Source: Crocinitomicaceae bacterium (lineage in GTDB: Bacteria; Bacteroidota; Bacteroidia; Flavobacteriales_D; Crocinitomicaceae). From it: DNA of 7,190 nucleotides. This document shows positions 1 through 6,056 of the stretch, one piece after another. Both the position numbers and the translations under genes were made by a program. The stretch is from assembly GCA_015662935.1 (NCBI GenBank), contig DQTF01000104.1:1-7190 (forward strand). The letters are read 5' to 3'. The notes under the pieces are model-generated. The model saw only the letters and a list, made by a program, of their open reading frames with translations, did no database searches and was not told the DNA's origin. Numbering within the stretch: the stretch's first letter is position 1; each line of letters opens with the position of its first letter.

Positions 1-1
1 T

Positions 2-619
2 ATTCTTGCTTCCTCAGTTAGAGATAAGACATTAGCGTTACCTGAACACGGCACCTTAACTATTCTCACCCCTGCTTGGATGGACGAAAACAATACATGG
101 GAGTGTGAAATTGACGAGAATGGCAATTACATTCGAGGAGATAAATACAATGAACTCAAGCAAAAATATGCAGATATTCTTATCGACCGAGTAGAAGAAA
201 AACTGATACCTAACTTGAGAGAACATATTCTTTATTGTGACATAGCAACTCCAATTACCCACCTAAGATATACGGGGAATAAAAACGGAACAATGATGGC
301 TCACAAACCAGGTAAAGAAAATTACAAAGCCAAAGTTGCCAGTTATAAAACGCCGGTTAAAAATCTATTATTGAGTGGTCACTGGGCAGATCTCGGCGGC
401 GGAATTCCGATCGCAGTTAAATCATCCATCAACACAACCTTGATGATTCTCCAAAAAGAGAACAAAAAAGTGTTTCGATTATTAGCCAACTTTATGGATG
501 GAAAAATTGGTGTTGAAGAATTGAGAAATTCGAAATTACTGAAGTCTTACAATAATGACTGGATAAGGGTTCCTACTCCAGCAGAGAAAAAAATTGCTCG
601 AAGAAATAAGGAAGATTAG
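2..619 (+). CDS. Phytoene desaturase / carotenoid isomerase-like FAD-dependent oxidoreductase, C-terminal part (5' end outside window)
   Basis: The frame is open from base 2 with no start of its own, so this is the last 205 residues of a longer protein; the ATG at position 80 is internal. Seen: a stretch resembling the CrtI/CrtISO family segment before the substrate region (ASSVRDKTLALPEHGTL, visible residues 3-19), then TPITHLRYTGN (83-93), then GHWADLGGGIPIAVKSS (126-142). The last corresponds to the C-terminal FAD-contacting G-x-W-x-x-x-GGG-x-P motif of the family. The N-terminal Rossmann GxGxxG segment would lie left of the window. Known for the family: FAD-dependent desaturation, isomerisation or saturation of polyenes such as carotenoids or retinol. 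The substrate here cannot be told from this part. A tail of about 55 residues, ending in a basic segment (PAEKKIARRNKED), follows the family motif. No terminator is visible after the stop, and the next gene's promoter begins 3 bp later. The family call is fairly firm; the substrate is open. Confidence 0.8.
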   Translation: MLASSVRDKTLALPEHGTLTILTPAWMDENNTWECEIDENGNYIRGDKYNELKQKYADILIDRVEEKLIPNLREHILYCDIATPITHLRYTGNKNGTMMAHKPGKENYKAKVASYKTPVKNLLLSGHWADLGGGIPIAVKSSINTTLMILQKENKKVFRLLANFMDGKIGVEELRNSKLLKSYNNDWIRVPTPAEKKIARRNKED

Positions 620-622
620 TTG

Positions 623-630
623 TACCTTTG
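623..630 (+). promoter_or_regulatory. Bacteroidota-type -7 promoter element TACCTTTG for the EEP gene
   Basis: TACCTTTG is a perfect match to the Bacteroidota sigma-ABfr -7 consensus TAnnTTTG. It sits 27 bp before the ATG at 658, which predicts a short leader of roughly 20 nt. I could not find a TTTG/TTG -33 element at the usual spacing; the nearest TTG (594-596) is about 26 bp upstream, which is too far. It begins 3 bp after the stop of the preceding oxidoreductase gene, so the exported EEP protein probably has its own transcription start even though the two genes are only 38 bp apart. Confidence 0.65.
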
Positions 631-657
631 TTCATTCATTAATCAACGTACTATATA

Positions 658-2391
658 ATGAGAGCTTTAATTTTCCTGTTTTCTCTGTTTACATTTAGCC
701 TGTTTTCTCAGACGGATACAATAACTGTGATGTCTTACAACCTTCTTAATTTTCCTGATGGAAGAAATGATTGTGGCTCATCAAACACCAATGTTCCTAA
801 TCGTTTTGATACACTAAGAAAAATTCTAGGGTATTCTCAACCCGATATATTTGTTGCATGTGAAGTTCAAAATCAAAAAGGAGCAGACAGTATTTTGACT
901 CGTTCGTTAAATGTTTTTGGTGCTAATAATTATGCTGCTGCTAATTTTCATCCGAATAATAGTGGATTAAGTTTGCAAAACATTCTTTACTATAATTCTA
1001 ATAAACTGACACTGCAATATCAAGATAGAATCATTACAAGTGTGAGAGATATTGATCATTACGTTTTATACAGCAACGATCCAAATTTGGGAAACTTCTT
1101 TGACACAACATTTTTTGAAGTCTATATGTGCCACCTAAAAGCAGGAAGTTCATCTTCAAATCAGAGTATCAGAAATGACCAAGTAACCTTACTTCGTAGT
1201 TTTATTGACGCACGACCAGCTGGAAGAAATCATTTTGTTTGTGGAGACTTAAATGTGTACAGAAGCACGGAATCTTGCTACCAAAACTTAATATCAGGAG
1301 GATTGTTTCCTCTAAAAGACCCGATTAATTCTCCAGGAACATGGAACAACAACGGTTCTTTCTCAAATATTCACACGCAATCTACACGAACTTCAGGACA
1401 GGCTTATGATTGTGGTTCTACAGGAGGATTGGATGATCGATTTGATCAAATATTAGTGTCAGCAAATGTTCTGTCAGGCGCAGACAGTTTAAAATACCTT
1501 TCTGGATCTTATGCTTCTGTTGGGAACGATGGAAATCACTTCAATTCCAATTTATTATCAGGATCGAATTCTCAATATCCTGATAGCGTTGTAAATGCTC
1601 TTTATTATATGTCGGATCATTTGCCTGTTATATTAAAGACCGTTGTCACCTATCCAACAAGCAATGGGTTGGCGCTAAATCCTTCTCAAATAAATGCATC
1701 TTGCTATAGTAATTCTGATGGTTCTGCTACTGTACAGGTGAATGCGGGTCAAGGTCCTTATTCTTTTCTTTGGGATGATGCTGCCGGTCAGACAACGCAA
1801 ACAGCAACGAATTTAGCTGGAGGGACATATTGTGTTACCGTTACAGATGCTTTGGGAGAAATAGATAATGTATGTATTGTGGTTGGCGCGCCCTCAGCAA
1901 TAACAATTGGGTCATTTCCAACTGCAGAAACAAATAATTGCAATGGTTCTATATCTGTTTTACCAACAGGAGGACAAGGGTCTTACACGTATTCTTGGGA
2001 TGATCCATTGAACCAAAACACACAGACCGCAACGAACCTTTGTGCGGGGCCTTATACAGTTACAGTTACCGACGAAGCAGGTTGTCAAGCGTCTTTGCTA
2101 ATAACAGTAATTGATAATACGGTTGGTTTAGCAGGTATTCAACTTTCTGACATCAAATTCTATCCGAATCCTATCGAGAATGAGTTAATAATTGAGTTTC
2201 CTTTGTCGAGTAAAGCTGCAACGCTTAACGTATATAGTTTGTTGGGAGAAGAGGTTCGGTTAAAAGAAGATGAGATTCACTATTCTCAAGAAAGTATTTA
2301 TGTGAATACAGTGCGTTTACATTCTGGAATTTATTTAATAGTCATTCGCATCGATGAAACAATTCTTCGATTTAAAGTGATTAAGAATTAA
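658..2391 (+). CDS. Exported endonuclease/exonuclease/phosphatase-family protein with two SprB repeats and a T9SS C-terminal sorting domain
   Basis: This 577-residue protein is probably secreted or surface-attached. Residues 1-18 (MRALIFLFSLFTFSLFSQ) form a Sec signal peptide. Residues about 22-330 carry the EEP fold landmarks in order: SYNLLN (26-31, Asn28), CEVQN (68-72, Glu69 for metal), CHLKAG (158-163, His159), GDLNVY (196-201, Asp197 and Asn199), DDRFDQIL (259-266, Asp263) and SDHLPV (319-324, Asp320-His321). All expected catalytic positions appear present, so it should be an active metal-dependent phosphodiesterase, either a nuclease or a phosphatase. The motifs do not settle the substrate. 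Two SprB-type repeats (about 345-412 and 423-486) and a T9SS type A-like tail (about 496-577) follow. The family predicts export across the outer membrane by T9SS. The ATG at 658 is chosen because it directly precedes the signal peptide and lies just downstream of a TACCTTTG element. The 3' end overlaps the convergent methyltransferase gene by 11 bp. Confidence 0.9.
   Translation: MRALIFLFSLFTFSLFSQTDTITVMSYNLLNFPDGRNDCGSSNTNVPNRFDTLRKILGYSQPDIFVACEVQNQKGADSILTRSLNVFGANNYAAANFHPNNSGLSLQNILYYNSNKLTLQYQDRIITSVRDIDHYVLYSNDPNLGNFFDTTFFEVYMCHLKAGSSSSNQSIRNDQVTLLRSFIDARPAGRNHFVCGDLNVYRSTESCYQNLISGGLFPLKDPINSPGTWNNNGSFSNIHTQSTRTSGQAYDCGSTGGLDDRFDQILVSANVLSGADSLKYLSGSYASVGNDGNHFNSNLLSGSNSQYPDSVVNALYYMSDHLPVILKTVVTYPTSNGLALNPSQINASCYSNSDGSATVQVNAGQGPYSFLWDDAAGQTTQTATNLAGGTYCVTVTDALGEIDNVCIVVGAPSAITIGSFPTAETNNCNGSISVLPTGGQGSYTYSWDDPLNQNTQTATNLCAGPYTVTVTDEAGCQASLLITVIDNTVGLAGIQLSDIKFYPNPIENELIIEFPLSSKAATLNVYSLLGEEVRLKEDEIHYSQESIYVNTVRLHSGIYLIVIRIDETILRFKVIKN
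1690..2115 (+). repeat. Two tandem SprB-type repeats within the exported EEP protein
   Basis: Two diverged protein repeats of about 65 residues each (protein residues 345-412 and 423-486) share the pattern C-x-G-S-hydrophobic, GGQG/AGQG-x-Y-x-F/Y-x-WDD, TQTATNL, then TVTD near the end. The clearest matching pair is TATNLAGGTYCVTVTDALG and TATNLCAGPYTVTVTDEAG. This is the hallmark of the SprB repeat found in Bacteroidota adhesins and other T9SS cargo. The repeats lie between the catalytic domain and the sorting tail, so they probably act as a surface stalk or spacer. The DNA copies have diverged considerably, so recent duplication is unlikely. Confidence 0.8.
2143..2391 (+). other. T9SS C-terminal sorting domain (protein residues 496-577)
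   Basis: The last 80 or so residues contain IKFYPNPIENELIIEF (499-514), then LNVYSLLGEEV (523-533), then LHSGIYLIVI (554-563). This matches the type A T9SS sorting domain pattern: a YPNP motif, a central V/IY-x-LLG-x-x-V strand, then L-x-x-GIY. In this family the domain directs the protein through the type IX translocon and is cleaved on arrival, often with attachment to surface lipopolysaccharide. That the protein is cargo follows from family knowledge; the T9SS genes themselves are not in the window. Confidence 0.85.
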
Positions 2392-2397
2392 TCTTAA
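2379..2397. other. Small AT-rich inverted repeats over the two convergent stop codons
   Basis: Two alternative 6-bp perfect inverted repeats overlap here: GATTAA/TTAATC with a 3-nt loop (2379-2393) and TTAAGA/TCTTAA with a 5-nt loop (2381-2397). They cover the TAA of the EEP gene (2389-2391) and the TAA of the methyltransferase gene (2383-2381 on the minus strand). The stems are short, AT-rich and have no U-tract. A role as a bidirectional transcription stop is possible but weakly supported, and partly self-complementary stop codons alone could produce the pattern. Confidence 0.2.
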
Positions 2398-3088
2398 CCC
2401 CATCGTATAACCAATCTCCTTGAATTTTTGTACAGGAGAATTCATCCAAAGGAATTTTAGAAGTTAACTTTTCTTTAAAAGGATAAAAGTTAACGTGTTC
2501 ATCGAGCGTGTAGTAAAAGTACCGCTGACAAGGAGTGACAATAATCAAACGTTTTCGAGTGATTCTAATTAACTCTGACACACATTTTTCTTCATCTAAA
2601 AGATGCTCAATGGTGTGATTACACAAAACAACATCAAAAGAATTATCTTCATACGGCAACTGTTCTATATTTCCAGATGTAAACTCAAATTTAAAATCGC
2701 CTTCAGGTCTTTTTAAGTCAAATCCAAAAAGGCTTTTATTTTTTTTACTAGAAGCAATTTCATTGAGAATAAAACCATTACCACAACCAATATCAATAAT
2801 CAATTCTTCTTTGTCTGCATCAATTGAATTTAGAATGGCGTCTATGCATCCTTGATTGAGGTCTGTCTTTCTATTTCTAGAAATAGTGTCTATGCTTTTA
2901 TAAAATTCAGCGTATTCTTTTACAGAAAAACCGTAAACATTTGATTTGAAGTTCATCACTTCTTTAATATTTTTTCCTCGAAAAGCAAGGTAAAAAAAAG
3001 GATACATGAAAATTTTAGAGTCTCTAATAAATGGCGGAATGAGCTCATCCATCACAAAACGGATGCTATTTGTCAGGCGTCTATTCAT
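2381..3088 (-). CDS. Class I SAM-dependent methyltransferase
   Basis: A 235-residue cytoplasmic protein with a Methyltransf_11-type core. Seen: motif I ELIIDIGCGNGF (95-106) for S-adenosylmethionine binding, the acidic residue at the end of strand 2 in FGFDLK (Asp124), and IEQLPYEDNSFDVVLCNHTIEHL (141-163) covering motifs II/III. This is the pattern of small-molecule, lipid or glycan methyltransferases; the acceptor cannot be read from the sequence. An N-terminal extension of about 90 residues with aromatic, hydrophobic stretches (IFMYPFFYLAFRG, 26-38) precedes the core and may bind substrate or touch the membrane. There is no clear signal peptide. The ATG at 3088 overlaps the end of the upstream glycosyltransferase gene by 8 bp, which suggests co-transcription and probably translational coupling, so it may modify a product of that enzyme (inference). 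Confidence 0.85.
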   Translation of the reverse strand: MNRRLTNSIRFVMDELIPPFIRDSKIFMYPFFYLAFRGKNIKEVMNFKSNVYGFSVKEYAEFYKSIDTISRNRKTDLNQGCIDAILNSIDADKEELIIDIGCGNGFILNEIASSKKNKSLFGFDLKRPEGDFKFEFTSGNIEQLPYEDNSFDVVLCNHTIEHLLDEEKCVSELIRITRKRLIIVTPCQRYFYYTLDEHVNFYPFKEKLTSKIPLDEFSCTKIQGDWLYDGVKINS

Positions 3089-3803
3089 GTTTTTTGTACA
3101 AACCTTTTACGTGGTTAATTTTAATTTTAATTAAGTCAAAACCCATTGAAAACCCATGTTTCAGAACACTAACTGAGTTTCCGTCTTGACTTCTAAGTGA
3201 AACGGGAATTTTTTTGATGTCGTAATTTCTTTTCAATGAAATATAAATCAACTCGACATCAAATGTAAAACCTTTTAATCTAGAAACGTTAAATAAATCG
3301 TTTGCAACTTCTTTTTTAAATCCCTTAAGACCACATTGTGTGTCCGTTATACCAGTTGTGATAAACCGGCCGACAATAAATGTGAAGATTCTACTACCAA
3401 ACCGTCTTTTATTGGAAACTTCAGAAAAATAATTGGATGTATCTAAGCTTCTATCCCCAATTGCTAAATCAAATTCTTTGAGCGTTAAATAGTTAATAAT
3501 CGTATGGATGGCTTTTCCTTCAAATGGGATATCAGCATCTGTGTAAATAATTATTTTTCCAGAGGAAACTTTAAATCCTTCTTTAATAGCAAAGCCTTTA
3601 CCTTCATTTTTAGAATAGGTAACAAAGCGTGCGTTATTTTCTTTAACAATAGCAGCAAGGTCAGCTTTTTCTGTTGAACCATCATTGACAACAATCACCT
3701 CTGCATCTAGTTTTGCATCTTGTAAAAAATGCATCAAATACGGCAAGTTCTTCGCAAGAGCTCCCGAAGAATTGTAACAAGGTATGATTATACTTAATTC
3801 CAT
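3081..3803 (-). CDS. Family 2 glycosyltransferase, polyprenyl-phosphate sugar synthase-like (ALG5/DPM1 group)
   Basis: A 240-residue GT-A fold enzyme. In numbering from the ATG at 3803: SIIIPCYN (4-11), VVNDGSTE (38-45, nucleotide-sugar binding), NEGKG (66-70), YTDADIPF (87-94, the DxD metal site Asp89/Asp91), DTQCGLKGF (154-162) and FTFDVEL (179-185). DTQCGxKxF followed by F-x-F-D-x-E is characteristic of enzymes that move a sugar from a nucleotide donor to dolichyl- or undecaprenyl-phosphate. Unlike CsbB or GtrB, it has no C-terminal pair of membrane helices, and unlike eukaryotic ALG5 no N-terminal one, so it is probably cytosolic or peripheral. Start: ATG at 3803 is preferred over the in-frame TTG at 3806. 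It is first in a minus-strand operon with the methyltransferase and divergent from a YfhO-type gene. The exact sugar is not predictable. A soluble transferase using another acceptor is the main alternative. Confidence 0.88.
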   Translation of the reverse strand: MELSIIIPCYNSSGALAKNLPYLMHFLQDAKLDAEVIVVNDGSTEKADLAAIVKENNARFVTYSKNEGKGFAIKEGFKVSSGKIIIYTDADIPFEGKAIHTIINYLTLKEFDLAIGDRSLDTSNYFSEVSNKRRFGSRIFTFIVGRFITTGITDTQCGLKGFKKEVANDLFNVSRLKGFTFDVELIYISLKRNYDIKKIPVSLRSQDGNSVSVLKHGFSMGFDLIKIKINHVKGLYKKHE

Positions 3804-3812
3804 CAATTAGGG

Positions 3813-3820
3813 TAAAAGTA
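3813..3820 (-). promoter_or_regulatory. Possible -7 element (TACTTTTA) for the glycosyltransferase-methyltransferase operon
   Basis: On the minus strand this reads TACTTTTA, one mismatch (final G to A) from TAnnTTTG. It ends 9 bp upstream of the ATG at 3803, so the predicted transcript would have almost no leader. No convincing -33 element was found. It is a weak match in AT-rich DNA, supported mainly by its place in the only gap where a promoter for this operon can lie. Confidence 0.3.
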
Positions 3821-3857
3821 AGAATATATATGAAGTACTTGCGCAGGAATAATTTGT

Positions 3858-3865
3858 TACTTTTG
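3858..3865 (+). promoter_or_regulatory. Bacteroidota-type -7 element TACTTTTG upstream of the preferred YfhO start
   Basis: TACTTTTG matches TAnnTTTG exactly and ends 6 bp before the ATG at 3872. A CTTG at 3838-3841, 16 bp upstream, is a weak -33 candidate at slightly short spacing. If used, transcription would start almost at the ATG and give a near-leaderless mRNA. It would also exclude the earlier in-frame ATG at 3830 as the start of this transcript. Chance matches to this motif are expected a few times per strand in AT-rich sequence of this length, so position is the main support. Confidence 0.45.
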
Positions 3866-3871
3866 AAAACA

Positions 3872-6055
3872 ATGAACGAAGAATCGAATAAATCACCTTT
3901 CTTGATTTCAAAAAATTGGCAAGTAATTGCTATTTTACTTATCGTTTCCGTTGTCGGTTTTTATCAAGTTTTCTTTTATCTAAATCCTACCAAATGGGAT
4001 ATGATAGATGTCTTTTTACCTTGGAAACACCATGTTGCAACTTGTTTGCAAAGCGGTCATTTACCTATTTGGAATCCGTATCTTTATTTGGGCTCTCCAA
4101 TAAATGCAGACCCGTCTAGTGGTGCATGGTATCCAACAACATGGATCATAGGTTATTTTAAGGGTTATTCTGTTTTCACCATTGGCCTCGAATTGTGGTT
4201 ACATGTTTTCTTAGCAGGAGTTGGTTTTTACAAACTCTCGAAAACACTTGGTTTGAGTATGTTTTTTGCACTTTTAGCTGGAGTTTGTTACATGCTTTCA
4301 GGTTTATTTATCGGAAACGCTCAACATTTACCCTACATCATTAGCGCGTGCTGGTTACCTTTTGTGATGCACTATTTTTTGAGAATCATTTATCATAATC
4401 AATGGAGAGATGTCATTTTAGGAGCACTTGTTTTGTTTTTGTCAATTACAGGAGGTTATCCAGCGTTTACGATTATTCTTTTCTATTTACTGTTGATCTT
4501 TTTTAGCTATTACTTAATTAAGAAAGAGAAAAGAAAGGGTTCAATTCAGCAATTAGTTGCCAAAAACACGGTGATGGTTATACTTGCCTTACTTTGTTCT
4601 GCAGCAATGATTACTTCTTTCTATCAAGTTTATCCTTACTTAAATAGGACAGCATCTTTTAGCATAGAAAGTGCTTTGTTTTCCCCCTTTTCTCCACAAT
4701 CATTTATTTCTTTAGTTTATCCTTATGCAACAGCGGTTAGAATTAATTATTTTGATTCTGACCTTGCCATGAGAAATGGATATTTTGGACTCATTGCATT
4801 TTTTCTTTTCCTTATCGGAATGTTTCGCAAGAAGCCAACGAATATTAAAATCATTTTTTGGTTTGGAATTTTTTCACTTGCAGCATCAGTTGGAAGATAC
4901 CTTCCCGTTCGAGAATTTCTTTTCGATTATGTGCCACTGATGAATGTTTTTAGATTTCCAAGTGTATTTCGTTTGTTTTTTATCATTGCTGGAATATTGG
5001 TTGGCTTACATTACCTACAGTCAATTGTTGAAGATGAAAACCGCTCAAAAAGACCTCTGTTTATTTTTGGGCTGGTCAGTTTTTTAGCCTTGGCAATTAC
5101 TTTTCATATTGCATTGAACCACGAAGCATTTAATCTTTACGGATATTTCAAAGAGAATCTATTTTCCCCATCTGCATCTTTAGATTTTTGGAAGAACATC
5201 GCAGTTCAAGGAATTTTTCAGTTGTGCGTGATTATCTCTTTCCTTATTATTCTCTGGAAAGTGAAAAGAAAGGTACTTTTTCAATTCTTACTTTTATTAT
5301 TGGTCACTTTTGACATGGTTGTGGCTACTCAGTTAAATGCTGCATCAACTGTTTATTCTCATGAATGGTCAGGAGCGGAATCTGATGCCATCATCAAAGA
5401 CCTTCCACAAGGATTTCTTTTACCTGAAGACATAACGATTCTTGAGTCAGAAAAAAAAGCTTGGTTGCCACAACAGTTTTGGAGAAACACGGGGGTATTA
5501 ACTAGAAAAGTTGTTTCAACAGGCTTTAATTCTTTCAACCTAACACGGTATGAAAAATTGCAAAACGAGCGAATATTATTTTATAATGAATTGAAAAATA
5601 ACAAGTTATTACTTCTTTCGGACACACTTCTTTCAGGAAAAACCTTCTCAGCAGATAGTGCCTATTCTTCAGAGTATTTGTTTTTAAACCAGAATGACTA
5701 CAATGAATTATCAAAAAAAGCGATGAGTCATTCAGGAAAAGACACTGCAAAATTAGTTGATTTTGGCTCCTTCTTTTTTACAGCAAAGACAATAACAAAA
5801 GAACCACAAATGCTTACCTTATTTCAACAAAATTATCCTGGATGGACTGTAAAAGTAAATGGAGTTGAAACTAAAATAATTACTTCTAACGAAAATTTCA
5901 TCAGTATTTATTTGCCAAAAGGAGTAAATAAAGTGTTTTTTGAATACAAGAACAAACTTGTTTCTATTGCCTTTTGGATTGCAGTGATGACACTTCTTAT
6001 TATGGCAACATATTTGCTAATTGACTTTCGAAATAAACGAATTAATAAAGAATAA
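3872..6055 (+). CDS. YfhO-family polytopic membrane protein (GT-C-like)
   Basis: A 727-residue integral membrane protein with about a dozen hydrophobic segments; the first is at about 16-34 and the last at about 696-718. Family landmarks seen: WDMIDVFLPW (42-51), with Asp43/Asp46 in the first extracytoplasmic loop where GT-C enzymes carry a catalytic Asp; SGHLPIWNPYLYLGSP (61-76); VPLMNVFRFPSVFRLFF (354-370); and NYPGWTVKVNG (654-664) in a soluble domain of about 200 residues before the last helix. Known: Bacillus YfhO is needed with the GT2 CsbB for lipoteichoic acid glycosylation, presumably using a lipid-linked sugar outside the membrane. Here it is divergent from a GT2 gene, which fits that logic (inference). 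Start: an in-frame ATG at 3830 would give 741 residues. The one at 3872 is preferred because a TACTTTTG element lies between them and because it leaves 68 bp rather than about 26 bp for divergent promoters. Confidence 0.87.
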   Translation: MNEESNKSPFLISKNWQVIAILLIVSVVGFYQVFFYLNPTKWDMIDVFLPWKHHVATCLQSGHLPIWNPYLYLGSPINADPSSGAWYPTTWIIGYFKGYSVFTIGLELWLHVFLAGVGFYKLSKTLGLSMFFALLAGVCYMLSGLFIGNAQHLPYIISACWLPFVMHYFLRIIYHNQWRDVILGALVLFLSITGGYPAFTIILFYLLLIFFSYYLIKKEKRKGSIQQLVAKNTVMVILALLCSAAMITSFYQVYPYLNRTASFSIESALFSPFSPQSFISLVYPYATAVRINYFDSDLAMRNGYFGLIAFFLFLIGMFRKKPTNIKIIFWFGIFSLAASVGRYLPVREFLFDYVPLMNVFRFPSVFRLFFIIAGILVGLHYLQSIVEDENRSKRPLFIFGLVSFLALAITFHIALNHEAFNLYGYFKENLFSPSASLDFWKNIAVQGIFQLCVIISFLIILWKVKRKVLFQFLLLLLVTFDMVVATQLNAASTVYSHEWSGAESDAIIKDLPQGFLLPEDITILESEKKAWLPQQFWRNTGVLTRKVVSTGFNSFNLTRYEKLQNERILFYNELKNNKLLLLSDTLLSGKTFSADSAYSSEYLFLNQNDYNELSKKAMSHSGKDTAKLVDFGSFFFTAKTITKEPQMLTLFQQNYPGWTVKVNGVETKIITSNENFISIYLPKGVNKVFFEYKNKLVSIAFWIAVMTLLIMATYLLIDFRNKRINKE

Positions 6056-6056
6056 C

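Noticed and set aside
56..262. Minus-strand 68-residue open frame opposite the oxidoreductase
   Set aside because: It lies antisense to a well-supported coding region, and its product is low-complexity hydrophobic sequence of the type produced by the reverse complement of AT-rich coding DNA.
80..619. ATG at 80 as the start of a complete 179-residue gene
   Set aside because: The same frame is open back to base 2 and encodes family-like sequence upstream of this Met, so the gene is truncated by the window edge and the ATG is internal.
3804..3806. TTG at 3806 (minus strand) as the glycosyltransferase start
   Set aside because: An ATG follows directly at 3803 and the family motif SIIIPCYN begins three residues later; the TTG adds only one residue and has no supporting signal.
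3916..4119. Plus-strand 67-residue open frame inside the YfhO gene
   Set aside because: It is an out-of-frame shadow of a strongly supported membrane protein gene, with no start signal or recognisable product.
5535..5750. Minus-strand 71-residue open frame inside the YfhO gene
   Set aside because: It is antisense to the conserved extracytoplasmic part of YfhO and has no promoter element or family resemblance.
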